Source: Candidatus Altimarinota bacterium (GTDB taxonomy: Bacteria > Patescibacteriota > Gracilibacteria > BD1-5 > UBA6164). From it: a DNA stretch of 64,000 nt. This document shows, piece by piece, positions 1 through 12,542 of the stretch; position 1 is the first letter of the stretch, and every line of letters begins with the position of its first letter. The notes under the pieces were generated by a model. The model did no database searches. It saw nothing but the letters and a program-made list of their open reading frames with translations, and was not told where the DNA came from. Both the position numbers and the translations under genes were made by a program. The stretch spans positions 195,086 through 259,085 of the forward strand of contig JAQVFO010000001.1 in NCBI GenBank assembly GCA_028697205.1, in the 5' to 3' direction.

Positions 1-945
1 GTTTATTTACTTCCTGCTTTTGATTTAATACATAATTTTCCTTTTCCAAAATTTTGGGAAAAAAAGTTTTGGGAGATTTTAAGATTAACTGAATTAAAAA
101 CTTGAATTATACAAACACATACTAGATTTTTTTTATCAAGTTTTTTAGGTTGATTATTTGCAAAACACTATAAATTGAATTGGGTTCATATAGAGCATTG
201 AAGTGATTATGTTAAACTTTGAAGTAAGTTTAAATCAAAAATAGCTTATATATATGATAAAATTATTTGAAAATGGATATTTAAAAAGGCTAATAAATTA
301 GTTGCAATTAGTGAATGAGTAAATAATTTTATAAAATGCGAATTTATCTGATTAAAAAATATAAATATAATTTACAACTGAATTGATTTTATTTCTTGAG
401 ATAGATTAGATAATTGAGAAAATATAAATATATGATTTGCATGAAGAATAGTAAATTTAAAGTGAATAAATTTATTAATTGATGTTGTTAAAGATTTATC
501 AGAAAATCATAAAAATATAAAATTATTTATTGTTTGAGACTGAGATGATAAAGTAAATCTTGAAAAGTATATAAAAGATAATAACATAAAAAATATTAAA
601 TTTTTATGACCTAAAAATAGGGAATACATAGCAAAAGATTTTTTACCAAAGATTGATATTTTAGTTAATCCAAGCTATCAAGAATGACTTCCTACAACAG
701 TTTTGGAGTGATTAATTTCCTGATGTGTAGTTGTTGCAACTGATGTTTGATGAACAAAAGAGATATCAAACAAAGATGACTTGATAATAATTGAAAAATG
801 AAAAAAATCAGAGCTTAAAAAATGATTAGAAAAAGCTATTTTAAATTATAAAGTTTTATGATGAAAATCTAGTGCTTATGTAAAAGAAAAATTTAATTGG
901 GATATTGTTATTGATAATTATTTTAATTTGTATAAAAGTTTATAG
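1..945 (+). CDS. GT4-family glycosyltransferase, 5' end outside window
   Basis: The first 314 visible codons are open from base 1, so the N terminus lies upstream. The protein has the GT-B glycosyltransferase fold of family GT4: IEHGSDYVK in the central part, a LFIVGDGDD strand, and the donor-binding motif NPSYQEGLPTTVLEGL followed by VVATDVGGTKEI. These enzymes transfer a sugar from a nucleotide donor to a growing glycan on the cytoplasmic side of the membrane. Its TAG is followed directly by the ATG of the next gene, so it is the visible head of a co-transcribed glycan locus. The sugar is not predictable. Confidence 0.93.
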
Positions 946-2058
946 ATGAAGAAAATCTTTTTTTTAATAAATTCTTTAGAGTGATGATGAGCAGAAAGAG
1001 TTATAGTAAATATTTCTGAAAAGCTATCTGAGACTTATGATATTACAATTATAACATTAAAAAATACAAATTTTTTTGAATTATCATCTTGAGTTAAACA
1101 TATAGCTTTATCCAACATTAAAAATAATTTTTTAATGTTTTTACTAATTCCATTTTATATTTACAAATTTAAAAAATTATTAAAAAAAGAAAAGTTTGTA
1201 ACTTGAATGAGTTCATTAGAAATATCAAATTTTGTAAATATATTATCAAATAAAAATGCAATAATTGCTTTTGAAACTAATATATGATTTTTTCAATCAA
1301 TTACATGATATATATATAAGCTTTTAATTAAAGTTTTATATCCAATAGCAAAAAAAATAAAAGTAAATAGTGAAGAAAATAAATATCACTTAGCAGAATA
1401 TTTAAATATAGAATTAGATAAAATTTTTACAATTTATAATCCAATTGACATAGAAAAAATAGAAAAATTAAAAAATGAAGTTATAGAAGAGGACTTACTT
1501 AACAAAATTAAATGAAAACAAGTTTTTATAACAGTTTGAAGATTAATTAAATCAAAATATCATAAAAGGATAATAAATTCTTTCTCAAAAATAAAAGGAA
1601 AAAATTGGATTTATTTAATTATATGAGATTGATTAGAAAGAAAGAAACTAGAAGAACTAGTCAATAAATTATGATTAGAAAAAAAAATAATATTTTTATG
1701 ATCTAAAAAAAATGTATTTAAATATCTAAATATCTCTAATTTTTTTCTTTATGCATCAAAAATAGAATGATTTCCAAATGTTTTATGAGAAGCAATGGCA
1801 TGTAATTTGCCAATTATTACAAGTAATTTTGTTTCTTGAGCAACTGAGATAATAATATGAAGTTATTCTAATAAGTTGAAAAATATTAAATATCCTTATT
1901 ATTGAGATAACTGAGTTTTAATTGATTTAGACAACTATGAAAATTATTTTTTAGAAATTTATAATAATTTAAACAAAATTAAGCAAATTAAAACTTGATT
2001 TGAAAAGTTTAATATTAAAAAAATTGAAAAAGACTTTGAAAATATATTATTTAATTAG
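946..2058 (+). CDS. GT4-family glycosyltransferase
   Basis: The 370-residue protein begins MKKIFFLINSLEGGGAERV, the standard N-terminal signature of GT4 enzymes; its three consecutive glycines are TGA TGA TGA. The C-terminal half carries VGRLIKSKYH, LIIGDGLERKKLE and the EX7E-type donor motif KIEGFPNVLGEAMACNLPII. Length is normal for the family. The ATG abuts the preceding TAG with no spacer. It probably adds a sugar during assembly of the surface polysaccharide made by this locus; donor and acceptor are unknown. Confidence 0.94.
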
Positions 2059-2068
2059 GTTATTTTAA

Positions 2069-3154
2069 ATGAAAATACTTATTGTTGTGTGAGCAAGACC
2101 AAATTTTATGAAAGTTGCTCCAATTATATCTGAGTTTAAGAAATATTCATTTATTGAATATAAATTAATTCATACATGACAACATTTTGATAAAAATATG
2201 TCTGATACATTTTTTGAAGACTTATGACTTCCTTATCCAGATATAAATTTAAATATAAATTGATGATCTGTATCAGATCAGATTTGAAAAATAATGATAA
2301 ATTTTGATATTGTTATAAAAAATGAACTACCAGATTTTGTTTTAGTTGTTTGAGATGTTAATTCTACAATTGCCTGTTCAATTGTATCAAAGCAAAATTG
2401 AGTAAAACTTATTCATATAGAATCGTGATTAAGATCGTTTGACGAAAAAATGCCTGAAGAAATAAATAGGATTTTAACAGATAGAATATCTGATTTTTTA
2501 TTTGTTACAGAAAAATCTTGAATAAATAACCTAAAAAATGAATGAATAGAAAAATGAGTTTATTTAGTATGAAATGTTATGATTGATTCTCTTATTAATA
2601 ACTTAGAAAAAATAAACCAAAAAAATACCTATTTAAAGTTAAATTTAGAAAAAGATAATTATTGAATTATAACTATTCATAGACCTTCAAATGTTGATCA
2701 AAAAGAAAATTTAGAATATATGTTGAAATATTTTGTTAATTTATCTAATAAAATAAAATTAGTTTTGCCTCTTCATCCTAGAACAAAAGCTAATATAGAA
2801 AAATTTTGATTTTTAAGTTATTTAGATAGTAAAAATATTATAGTAACTGAACCTCTTGCTTACACAAATTTTATAAATCTATTAATGAATTCAAAATTTA
2901 TTTTAACAGATAGTTGATGAGCTCAAGAAGAATCTACATTTTTACATATTCCTTGTTTAACTATGAGATATAATACTGAAAGACCTATAACTTGTGAAAT
3001 ATGAACAAGTGAACTTGTTTGAAATGATTTTACTAAAATTGATTTTTTTATAAATCAAATAATGAATTGAACTTATAAAAAGTGAAAAATTCCTGATTTT
3101 TGGGATTGAAAAGCTTCAAATAGAATATTAAAAGTACTTTTAGAAAATAAATAA
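2069..3154 (+). CDS. wecB: UDP-N-acetylglucosamine 2-epimerase (non-hydrolysing)
   Basis: The 361-residue protein matches the WecB/MnaA family, which interconverts UDP-GlcNAc and UDP-ManNAc. It starts MKILIVVGARPNFMKVAPI, with the family's GxRPxxxKxAP motif, and carries THTGQHFD-like residues near position 35, HIESGLRSFD (conserved E and R), HRPSNVDQKENL, LPLHPRTK and TDSGGAQEE near the C terminus. UDP-ManNAc could feed one of the UDP-sugar dehydrogenases encoded convergently at 13252-15874 to give an amino-sugar uronic acid. It follows the previous gene after 10 bases. Confidence 0.95.
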
Positions 3155-3164
3155 TTACAAAAAA

Positions 3165-4496
3165 ATGAAAATAAATATAGTTTTTTTATGAAATTATAAT
3201 AATAATTGAATATGATGATGAGATAGAAAATTTTGAATTTATTTTAATAATTTAAATGAAAAATATTTTAATAAATTTTTTATTTATCTTTCAAATAATA
3301 ATAAATATATAAATAAAAATTGAAATGAGGTAGTATTGACAGAAGACTTGATTTTTGATTTTATTAATGAAAATAAAATAGATTATATATATTTTTCTTG
3401 AGCTATTATTTCAAAAAAATTAGAAAATAAAATTTTAGAAAAATGCATCTGACTAGTAAATGTTAATTTTACTCCTATTTATTCTGAGAATCCTAGAATT
3501 TTAAATCTAATCATAAGTAAAACTGATTACTGGAAATTAAAATTTATCCATTGAGATTTAAAAAATTCTTATGTAGTTTACAATCCTATTGATTTTGAAA
3601 AATGGTTAAAATTATCAACTGAAACTTGAGAAAATTTTAGAAATAAATTTAAGTACAAAAAATTTATAATATGAAGAATTGCTAGAGCAGAACCTTCAAA
3701 ATGGAATTTTTTGATAATTGCAACATTGTTAAAATTACAATTATTAAAGAATTATAATTATTGATTTATTTTTGCTTGAATGCCATATTTTTATAGAGCA
3801 TTTTTAAAAATTTTTCTAAATAATGAGATGCTGAAATCTATTCTTTTTTTACCAGAATATAAAGAATATAATGATATTGCAAAGTTTTATAAATCTATAG
3901 ATTTATTTTGGCAAACTTCTTGGATTTGAGAAAGTTTTTGAAATGTTATAGCTGAAGCTTTTTGTTTTAAAATACCAGTTATAACTGACTTTAAATGATT
4001 TTATAATAATTGAAAAGTTAATAAAAAATTATATGATGCACAAATTGAGCTTGTAGATGATTCAATAAATTGATATTATTTAAATTATCCAAATTTTATA
4101 ATTTCTAAACTTAATGAATTAAACTTAGAAAAACTAAACATTCTATGAGAAAATTGATTTAATAAAGTTCGTGACATTTACAATGTTAAATTTACTTCCG
4201 ATACTTTAGCAAAGATATTATATGACTATTGAAAAAAGAATCTTTGATTTGAAAATGATGAAAAGTTTGAAAAATTAAATCAAATTCCTTGCAATAATGA
4301 AGTAAATGAATATAAAGAGGAATATTTAAAAAGGTTAGAAACTTCTTATACAAACAATAATATTTGATTTTTAAGTAAAATTTTATTCTTAAATTTTAAG
4401 TATATATGGACTTTCTTTGAATATGTATATTTAATTTACAGAAAAATTTTAATGAAATATTTTAATATAAATATAGAAAAAAAATATGAAAATTAG
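3165..4496 (+). CDS. Glycosyltransferase, GT4-like
   Basis: The 443-residue protein shows a divergent GT-B architecture. The N-terminal domain begins MKINIVFLGNYNNNGIGGGDRK. The C-terminal domain has IIGRIARAEPSKW, IFAGMP, and the donor-side signature QTSWIGESFGNVIAEAF with both glutamates of the EX7E pair. The last 90 residues are an extra charged, aromatic tail ending in a region that may associate with the membrane. It overlaps the next gene by 11 bases, so the two are translationally coupled. The fold family is clear, the substrate is not. Confidence 0.85.
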
Positions 4497-5421
4497 TTTT
4501 ATTTTACCAATTTATAATGAATCTTGAAATATAAAAGAACTTTATTCAAGAATCATAAATACCATTAACAACTTATCATGCGAATATGAGTTAGTATTTA
4601 TTAATGATGCATCTAAAGATAATTCATTAGATTTACTAATTGAACTTTCTAATAGTGATAAAAATGTAAAAACTTTAAATTTTAGTCGTAATTTCTGACA
4701 TCAAATAGCTATAACAGCTTGACTTGATTATGCTAATTGAGATATAGTTGTAATAATGGATACTGATTTGCAAGACCCTCCAGAAATTATTCCAGAAATG
4801 CTTGCTAAATACAATGAATGATATAAAGTAATTTATGCTAAAAGAAGAACTAGGAAAGATTCTTTTTTTAAAAAAATTACTGCAAAAATGTTTTATAGGA
4901 TATTAAGAAAATTATCAAATATTGATATTCCTCTTGATACAGGTGATTTTAGGATGATGGATAGAGATGTCGTTGAACAGATGAAAAAAATTAGAGAGCA
5001 TTCTAGATTTATGAGATGAATAACAAGTTGGATATGATTTAAACAAACTTTTGTTGAATTTGATAGAGATGAAAGAAAATATTGAGTAACAAATTATCCT
5101 TTATCAAAGATGTTAAAGTTTGCGTTGGATTGAATTACATCATTTTCTTATAAACCATTAAAAATAGCTACCTATACGTGATTTATGACGTCATTCTTTG
5201 CTTTTGTTTATGCACTTTATATTGTAATTTCATATTTCTTTTTATGAAAAGTTTATGAAATTTGATGGCCAACGATAATTTTAGCTATAATGTTTTTTTG
5301 ATGACTTCAATTAATTATTCTTTGAATAATATGAGAATATATTGGTAGAATTTATACAGAAACTCAAAATAGACCACTTTATATTATTAGTGATATTTAT
5401 AATAATGGAAAAAATAATTAA
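4486..5421 (+). CDS. GT2 polyprenyl-phosphate sugar transferase, GtrB/DPM1-like
   Basis: The 311-residue protein has an N-terminal GT2 domain (FILPIYNESGNIKEL, NDASKDNS, and the metal-binding segment VIMDTDLQDPPE) and two hydrophobic helices near residues 225-290, the layout of GtrB/ArnC/DPM1 enzymes. These load a sugar onto undecaprenyl phosphate for later transfer outside the cytoplasm. The partner flippase subunit at 6911 and the multi-pass membrane protein at 7285 fit such a route. It overlaps its upstream neighbour by 11 bases and its downstream neighbour by 17. Confidence 0.93.
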
Positions 5422-6094
5422 AAACTATACTAAAATTTACAGATATTCTAGATTTTTTTCATTTGATAGGGATAAAAAAATATTAGAAATTTGTAAATGA
5501 AAAAATGTTTTACATATATGAGCTTGAGATGCTCCATATACTGAGGAAAAATATAATAAATGAACATTATTACATAAAAAATTAAATGATGTATGTAATA
5601 AGCTTATTTGAATTGAGTTAGATTTAAATTCAATTGAATTTCTAAGTAAAAAGTGAATTAATAATATTATTCATCAAGATTTGAATGATATTAGTGCTAT
5701 TGATATTTGATTTGATATTGATGTAATTGTTTTTTGAGAAACAATTGAACATATAATGAATTTAAAAACTTTTTTTGATAAAATAAAAGATATTATGAAT
5801 AAAAATACTTATTTATTAATATCTACACCAAACATGAATTATTCAGTTATTATGATGTTAGCCTTTTTATGAATTGAAATGGTACATTATGATCATAATA
5901 TAAGTTTTTCATATTGAACATTAAAACAATTAATTGAGAAAAATGATTTAAAATTATATAAATATTATTACACTTTTATTTCTAGAGATAATAATTCTTT
6001 ACTTTTTAGATTTTTTCACAAACTTTCTAAAGTAATTGGGTTTATTTTTCCTTGGCTATGAGAAACATTATTGTTTGTATGTATAAAAAAATAA
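5405..6094 (+). CDS. SAM-dependent methyltransferase
   Basis: The 229-residue protein has a class I methyltransferase core: the SAM-binding loop VLHIGAGDAPYTE near residue 36, an acidic strand end (IGIELDLNS), FGETIEHI after strand 4, and STPNMNY after strand 5. The C terminus is hydrophobic. It starts inside the preceding glycosyltransferase gene. Because it sits among glycosyltransferases, a sugar or lipid-linked glycan is the likely acceptor, but this is inferred from position only. Confidence 0.88.
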
Positions 6095-6098
6095 AACT

Positions 6099-6908
6099 AT
6101 GAATAAAAATAATATATTAGATGAAATTGTAGATAAAAAATATTGAACATTTATTGATTGAAAATTTTTTGATAGCAGAATTAAAATTAAAAAAAATCAT
6201 ATTGAAGAAAATAAATGAAGTATAATTACATATTTGAAAGAATTTTTTAAAAAAAATTATAAAATTTACAATTTTATTGTATATGTATTTTCTCAATCAT
6301 ACTTTGATTTAAAATTAAATAAGTATAGAGATGATATTATAAAATCTTCAAATGTAACACTAAATATTTGATCTTGAAACTGAAAAATCTCTGAAAATAT
6401 AATTAATTTAGATATTATTAATTATGACAATGTAGATATAATTAGTGATGCATCAAAAATATCTATACTAGATAACAAAATTGATTTTATTGTAAATGAA
6501 CTAAATTTAGAACATGTTTATAATTATAAAGATGTTATATTAGAATCTTATAGAATATTAAAAAATGGCTGAAAAGTTTGGTATTTAATCCCTTTTATAG
6601 AATGATTTCATGCAAGTCCATATGATTATAATAGATTTACTATTAAATCAATTGAGAAAAATTTTTATGATGCATGATTTAAAGACATTAAAATTTGAAT
6701 TTACTCTTGACCAGCAAGCTGATTTCTATGGATTTTAACTGAATTTATTGCAATCTTATTTAGTTTTAATTTAAAAATTTTATATGAAATTAATCTTATA
6801 ATTTTGATGCTATTACTATGGCCTATAAAATTTCTAGATATATTTTTAAATAAATTTAGAAATTCTGAAAATATTGCTTGAGTATTTTATCTTATTGCTA
6901 AAAAATAA
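6099..6908 (+). CDS. SAM-dependent methyltransferase, type 11-like
   Basis: The 269-residue protein contains a class I methyltransferase core, with LNIGSGNGK as SAM loop, NLDIINYDNVD, FIVNELNLEHV and RILKNGGKVWYLIPF, typical of type 11 family members. The C-terminal 70 residues include two hydrophobic stretches (FLWILTEFIAILFSF and the segment after it), so it may be membrane-anchored. Four bases separate it from the gene before and two from the gene after. A glycan or lipid carrier is a reasonable acceptor guess. Confidence 0.87.
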
Positions 6909-6910
6909 TT

Positions 6911-7282
6911 ATGTTAAATTATATTCTTCTTTTTATAACTTTAATTGCAACTGTTTGATGACAAATTATATTAAAATTTTGACAAAAAACTTTATATTTT
7001 CCAAAAAATTTATCTTATAATGAAATATTAAATTTTATAACTCAGAGTATATTTAATAAATTTACTATTTCTAGTGTTTTATTTACATCAATATGAATTA
7101 TAACATGGTTAATGATTATACAAAGAATGAAACTAAGTATAGCATACCCATTTATGTCATTAAGCTATGTTATTGTCTTTCTTGTATCATATTTTATATT
7201 TAAAGAAAGTATTTTTTTTAATCAAATTATATGACTATTTCTTATTATAATTTGAGTAATTTTTCTATCTATTAAATTATAG
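6911..7282 (+). CDS. Small SMR/EamA-type membrane protein, ArnE-like flippase subunit
   Basis: The 123-residue protein consists of four hydrophobic helices with little else, the size and layout of small multidrug-resistance family proteins. The segment AYPFMSLSYVIVFLVSYFIFKE resembles the third and fourth helices of ArnE/ArnF-type undecaprenyl-phosphate-sugar flippase subunits. Only one such subunit is encoded here. With a GtrB-like transferase upstream and a large membrane protein downstream it plausibly moves a lipid-linked sugar across the membrane. Function rests on size, topology and context. Confidence 0.75.
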
Positions 7283-7284
7283 TT

Positions 7285-9036
7285 ATGAACACTTTTATAA
7301 AGTCATTTAAAAATTTAGATTTACAGCTTAAAATAATATTAATATTAATTATTTTGTTACCTTGGACATTAATTTTTCAAGGTTTAAATTGCATTGATGA
7401 ATGATTTATTATAACAAATTTTTATTATTTTTTTTCAAGTCCAGAAAATATTAATTATTGATTTACTCATTATTTAACAGATTTTTTGTGAGCTATTTTT
7501 AATATAATTTTTAATAATCTATGATTAATTTGATTTAGAATTTGATGGATTATTATTATTTACTTAATTTATTTTGTTTCATATTTTATTTTAAAAAGAT
7601 TCTTAAGTATAAAACATATCTTAATTTGATTTTTATTATCTTTTCTATTTTTAAATAATGTTGATACAATTAATTGGGTAACATATCCATATACAACAAC
7701 ATTATTTTATTCATTATCAATATGATTATTATATTATTGATTAATTAATAATTCTAATAAATTAATTTTACTTTCATGATTTTTCATTTGAATAAATGTT
7801 TTTTTTAGATTACCTAATATTGTTTTAATTTTTTTATTTTTGTTAATTCCTGTATATTATTTATATTTTTCATTACAAAAACTAAAATTTAAAATTATTT
7901 TATTAAAATTATTTATATTTTTATTTTGAACTTTTTTTTGAATTTCTCTTATTTTATTTCTTATAAATATTTTATGACACTATAATCTTTTTTTAGATGC
8001 AATAAAAATGATTTTTTGAATGGCAAATGAATGAATTCAAACAAGAAATCACTGATTATCATATTTAATTTTATTATATTCTAAAAGTTTATTTTTTGTT
8101 ATTTTAATTTCTTGATTAATATCATTTTTTTTATTAATAATATTAAAATTACAAAAGAAATTTAAATATAATTTATTTATGATATATTCAGTTATTGTTT
8201 GAATAATATTATGAATAATTTCTGTTTTAAAATTTTACTTATGATTTTATATATTTTGACTTAATTTTTTTATTAGTTATATATCTTATATTTATCCATT
8301 ATTATTTTTATTAGTATTAATAATGGTTTTTAAAAATAATACATATAATTTAAATATTAAATTTTTGTATCTATTATGAATGTTTTTTATATTAACTGTT
8401 CAAATTTGATCTTGATGATATCTTGAACTTATGCAGAATTCTTGATTTATAATTTTTCCACTTGTAATAAAATATATATCTGATACTAAATTAGATAATA
8501 GCATTAATAATATAATAAAGTCATTTATTATTATTATTATTATTTCCTCAACTATATCAACTTTATGAATGATTTATAAAAATAATAAAGAATTTACATT
8601 TTTATCAATATGAAAAATAAATTTTTTGAATATAAATAAAAATACATATAATGAGATAAATACTGTAAAAATAAACATTTTTGATAAATATAATTGAAAA
8701 AAATTATTATTTTTATCAAATTTTTGATATTGAAGTTATTTTTATTATTTGTTTAATATAAAACCATATTTATGAAATTCTGTTCCTGCATATTATTCAG
8801 TAAATGATTATAAAAATAAATTAATTGAGAAATTAAATACAAATGATTACCCAATTATATTAATCGATAAATATAAAAATATTTCAAAAAATAATTCTTA
8901 CATTTCTCATTGAATTGAGATGGAAAAAATTACTTTTGATATATTTAAAGTATATGGGATTAAATATAAAAAAATATTAGAAACTGAAAATTTTATTTTT
9001 TATTTAAGTTATAATGAAAAAGATTATAAAGGATAG
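7285..9036 (+). CDS. Multi-pass membrane protein, possible GT-C glycosyltransferase
   Basis: The 583-residue protein has about ten to twelve hydrophobic helices in its first 440 residues and a soluble C-terminal domain of about 140. An acidic motif, NCIDEGF, follows the first helix, a place where GT-C enzymes that use lipid-linked sugars carry catalytic acids. I do not recognise a specific family. In its operon it could be the extracytoplasmic transferase that uses the sugar moved by the small flippase just upstream. Its 3' end overlaps the next gene by 23 bases. Confidence 0.7.
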
Positions 9037-9637
9037 ACATGATTATATAAAAGAAATCTGTAAATGAAAAAAAGTTTTACATGTGTGATGTATATGAAAT
9101 TCGTATAAATCTAATTCTAAATATGAACCATGGTTACATAAAGAAATTTGTATGAGTTCAAAAGAATGTGTATGAGTTGATTTATATAAAGAAAGAATAA
9201 ATGAAGCCGAAAAACTTTCCTGATCAAAGATTTTTTATTGAAATGCGCAAGATTTTGATTTATGAGACAAATTTGATGTTATTGTTGCATGAGAAATAAT
9301 TGAGCATTTAGATAATTTTGTATCTTTTTTTGATACATTAAAAAAACATTCTAATGATGATACTATAATTGTATTAACAACTCCTAATGTTTTTAATTTT
9401 TCAAGTCTAATTAGAATTTTATTAACATGAAAACCTATTTTTGATAAGGATCATGTAGTTTATTTTGATGAATTTACTCTTTGACAAATGTTAAAAAGAC
9501 ATTGATTTATTATTGATAAATTTATTTATAATACTGAAATATCACCTCAAAGAATAAGAAATATAATAATAAGAACTATTGGAAGGATTTTCCCAATATT
9601 AAATTTAAATTTAATGGTTATTTGTAAAATAAAATAA
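9014..9637 (+). CDS. SAM-dependent methyltransferase
   Basis: The 207-residue class I methyltransferase has VLHVGCIGNSYKS as SAM loop, CVGVDLYKERI as acidic loop, FDVIVAGEIIEHL after strand 4 and LTTPNVFNF after strand 5. It resembles the methyltransferase at 5405 in motifs and layout (GExIEH in both), so the two may be paralogs acting on related acceptors. The chosen ATG lies inside the upstream gene; no later in-frame ATG would keep the SAM loop context. Confidence 0.87.
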
Positions 9638-9639
9638 AT

Positions 9640-11472
9640 ATGTGTTGAATTTCTTGAATAATACTAAAAGATTGAATTGTAAATAAAAATAATATATTAA
9701 AAGCTAATGAAACTATGAAACATCGTTGACCAGATGCTTCTAGTTTTTTTATTTCAGAAAATAAAAAAATATGATTGTGACATGTAAGATTATCTATTGT
9801 TGATTTAAATAATAGATCTAATCAACCTTTTCAAATTGATAATTGAGATTATGTTATAGTTTTTAATTGAGAGATTTATAATTATGAATCACTTAAAGTT
9901 TTACTTGAAAATAAATATAGTGTTTTATTTAAAACTACATCTGATACTGAGGTCTTAGTTAATATGTATAAATACTTTTGAAAAGAATGTTTAAATTATA
10001 TTGAATGAATGTTTGCTTTTGTTATTTATAATAAAATTAAAAATGAAATTTTTATAGCTAGAGATTTTGCATGACAAAAGCCTTTAGTTTATATAAATGA
10101 CAAAACTTGATTTTATTTTTCATCAGAAATTCCTGCACTATTTAATTTAAATCCATGATTTAAAAAAGAAATTGATGTTTCAACTTTAAAGTTTTATATG
10201 CTTCAAAATTTCTGGCATATTCCAAATGATTTTTGTGCTTTTAAAAACATAAAAAAACTAGAAAAATCTTCATATGTTTTAATTAAAAATTGAGAAATAG
10301 TTGAAATATGAAAATATGATAAACTTCAAAAATGAATAAATACAAGTTGAAATGAAATAGATTTTTTAGATAATAAGTTATCTGAAATGAAGCCATCCGA
10401 TATTGGATATGCCTCATTTTTATCATGATGAATAGACTCGAGTTTTATTTGTAATTGACTTAAAAAAAATGAAATAAAAAAAACTGATGCATATACACTT
10501 AAAATTTCAAATGACGATGAGGACTTTGAAAGAAGTAAATTTGTTGCAAAAAAATTAGATTTAAATCATAATGTAATATATATAAATGATTTTAATATAA
10601 TTAAATCAATTAATGAAACAATTTCAATTTTATGAGAACCATATTTTCATATAACTTCTGTTTATGCTGATTCTATTTTAGAAAAAGCAAAAACTAAACA
10701 CAAAGTTTTTTTTACATGAGCAGCTTGAGATGAATGTTATTATTGATACAATAATATTTTATTTATTTTAATGAACATTTATTTTAAAATTAAAAAAATA
10801 TTACCATACTTTGTGATAACTTTTTTAAATAAAATAACTAATGAAAAATATAAAGATATATTTTTTTCTGATATAAAAACTTTTAAAAAAAATTATTATA
10901 AATCAAATTTTCAGAAAATATCAAAAATATTTATTGATAAACAAAATATTGATAATTACATAGACAAATTAGTAAATGATTTTTTTAATTTTGTTGAAGT
11001 TAATAATTATATCGATGTAAGTTATATGTTTTGATTATTTATTGAAAATATGCATTCGTTAACTATCCAATCTGATCTTATTTGAATGAAAAATTCAATT
11101 GAAATTAGAGCATTATTTCTTGAAAGGGAAGTTATAAAAAGAGCTTATTCAATACCTTTTAGAAAAAAAGTAAATTTATTTAAATTAAATGAATGAAAAG
11201 AAATATTAAGAAAACAACTTATAAAAATTTTTTGAAAAAAATTTATTTATTCTAAAAAAATTTGATTTTGAGTTAAATATAATTTTGCAAAAAAAATAGA
11301 AGAAAAATATTTAAATCTAATTTATTCTAAAATAAAAAATTTGTTTAAAAGATGACTTTTTGATGAAACTGAAGTTAACAAATTATTTGAAAATTTTATT
11401 TGAAATTTCCAAATAATTATTAAATTATATACTATAGAAATATGGTTTGAACAATTTATAGATAATAAATAA
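9640..11472 (+). CDS. asnB: Glutamine-dependent asparagine synthase family amidotransferase
   Basis: The 610-residue protein has an N-terminal glutaminase domain starting MCGISGII, with Cys2 as nucleophile, RGPD and FNGEIYNY motifs. The C-terminal synthetase domain carries the ATP pyrophosphatase loop SFLSGGIDSSF and GAAGDECYYGY. This is full AsnB length. Classical AsnB makes asparagine from aspartate. Paralogs inside polysaccharide loci, such as WbpS, instead amidate uronic-acid sugars, and two UDP-sugar dehydrogenases lie close by on the other strand. Family is certain, substrate open. Confidence 0.92.
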
Positions 11473-11474
11473 AA

Positions 11475-12518
11475 ATGAGAAATAATTTACCTTTAATTAC
11501 AATAATAACTCCTACATACAATCGTAAAGAACTTTTAGAAAAAGCTATTTTATCAGTAATTAATCAAAATAAAGATATCTCATTTGATTGGGAGCTTTTA
11601 ATAGTTGATGATTGAAGTAAAGATTGAACTAAAGAGTTTATTAAAAATTATTTAAATAATTATTGAGATAATATTAAATATTTTTATCAGGAAAATGCTT
11701 GAATGAACAATGCAAGAAATTTAGCATTTGACAATATGTCTAACGAAAGTGATTATATCACTTTTCTTGATGCTGATGATGAATTTAAAGACGATTGTTT
11801 TAAAACTTGCTTAAATAAATTTAATGAACTTAGAAATCAATGATTTTATGATAAAACTTTATGATTATTCTTTTTTGCTGAAGATGAATTTAAAAATTTA
11901 ATATGAACAAAAAATATTTTATCTTGAAATCATGAAATTTTTATTGATTATAAAAAATATTTATCCTGATTATTTTCTTTTGAACCATGATTTATCTTTA
12001 AATCAGATTTTTTTAAAAATAAAATAAATAGATTTAATAAAGATTTACCAAGTTGATGAACATGAATATTATGGGCTGATTGGTGGAAAAAAGAATTATG
12101 AGATAATAATAATTTTTTAATATTTTTTGATTATATTTGAAGAATATACAGACAAGAAGTAGATAATAGACTTACTTTTGAATTTACAAAAAATAAAAAA
12201 AGACTTTTAGAAAATGCCAGATCACAGGAAAAAATAAATGAAATTATATGAAGTGATTTAATAAAATATTGATATAAGAAAAAATATGCATTTTATTTAT
12301 TTACAATATGAATTAATTACATATTATATTGAAATAGAGATAACTGAATAAGAAGCTTAAAAGAATCATTGAAATATAATTTTTCAATTGTAGTATTAAT
12401 TATGTTATTTTTATCATGGATAAACATAAATTTAATTTATTATATATTTTTAGTTTATAATAAATTACAATATAAAATTTATACTATCTTAAAAGTAATA
12501 TTAAATAAAAAGTATTAA
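11475..12518 (+). CDS. GT2-family glycosyltransferase
   Basis: The 347-residue protein carries a GT2 domain: LITIITPTYNRKELLEKA at the N terminus, LLIVDDGSKDGT, ENAGMNNARN, and the metal-binding TFLDADDEF near residue 97. A hydrophobic segment (VVLIMLFLSWINI) near the C terminus suggests membrane attachment. It begins two bases after asnB and precedes another methyltransferase, so it belongs to the same transcription unit. The transferred sugar is unknown. Confidence 0.93.
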
Positions 12519-12542
12519 GAATTATTTTATAAAAAATTATTT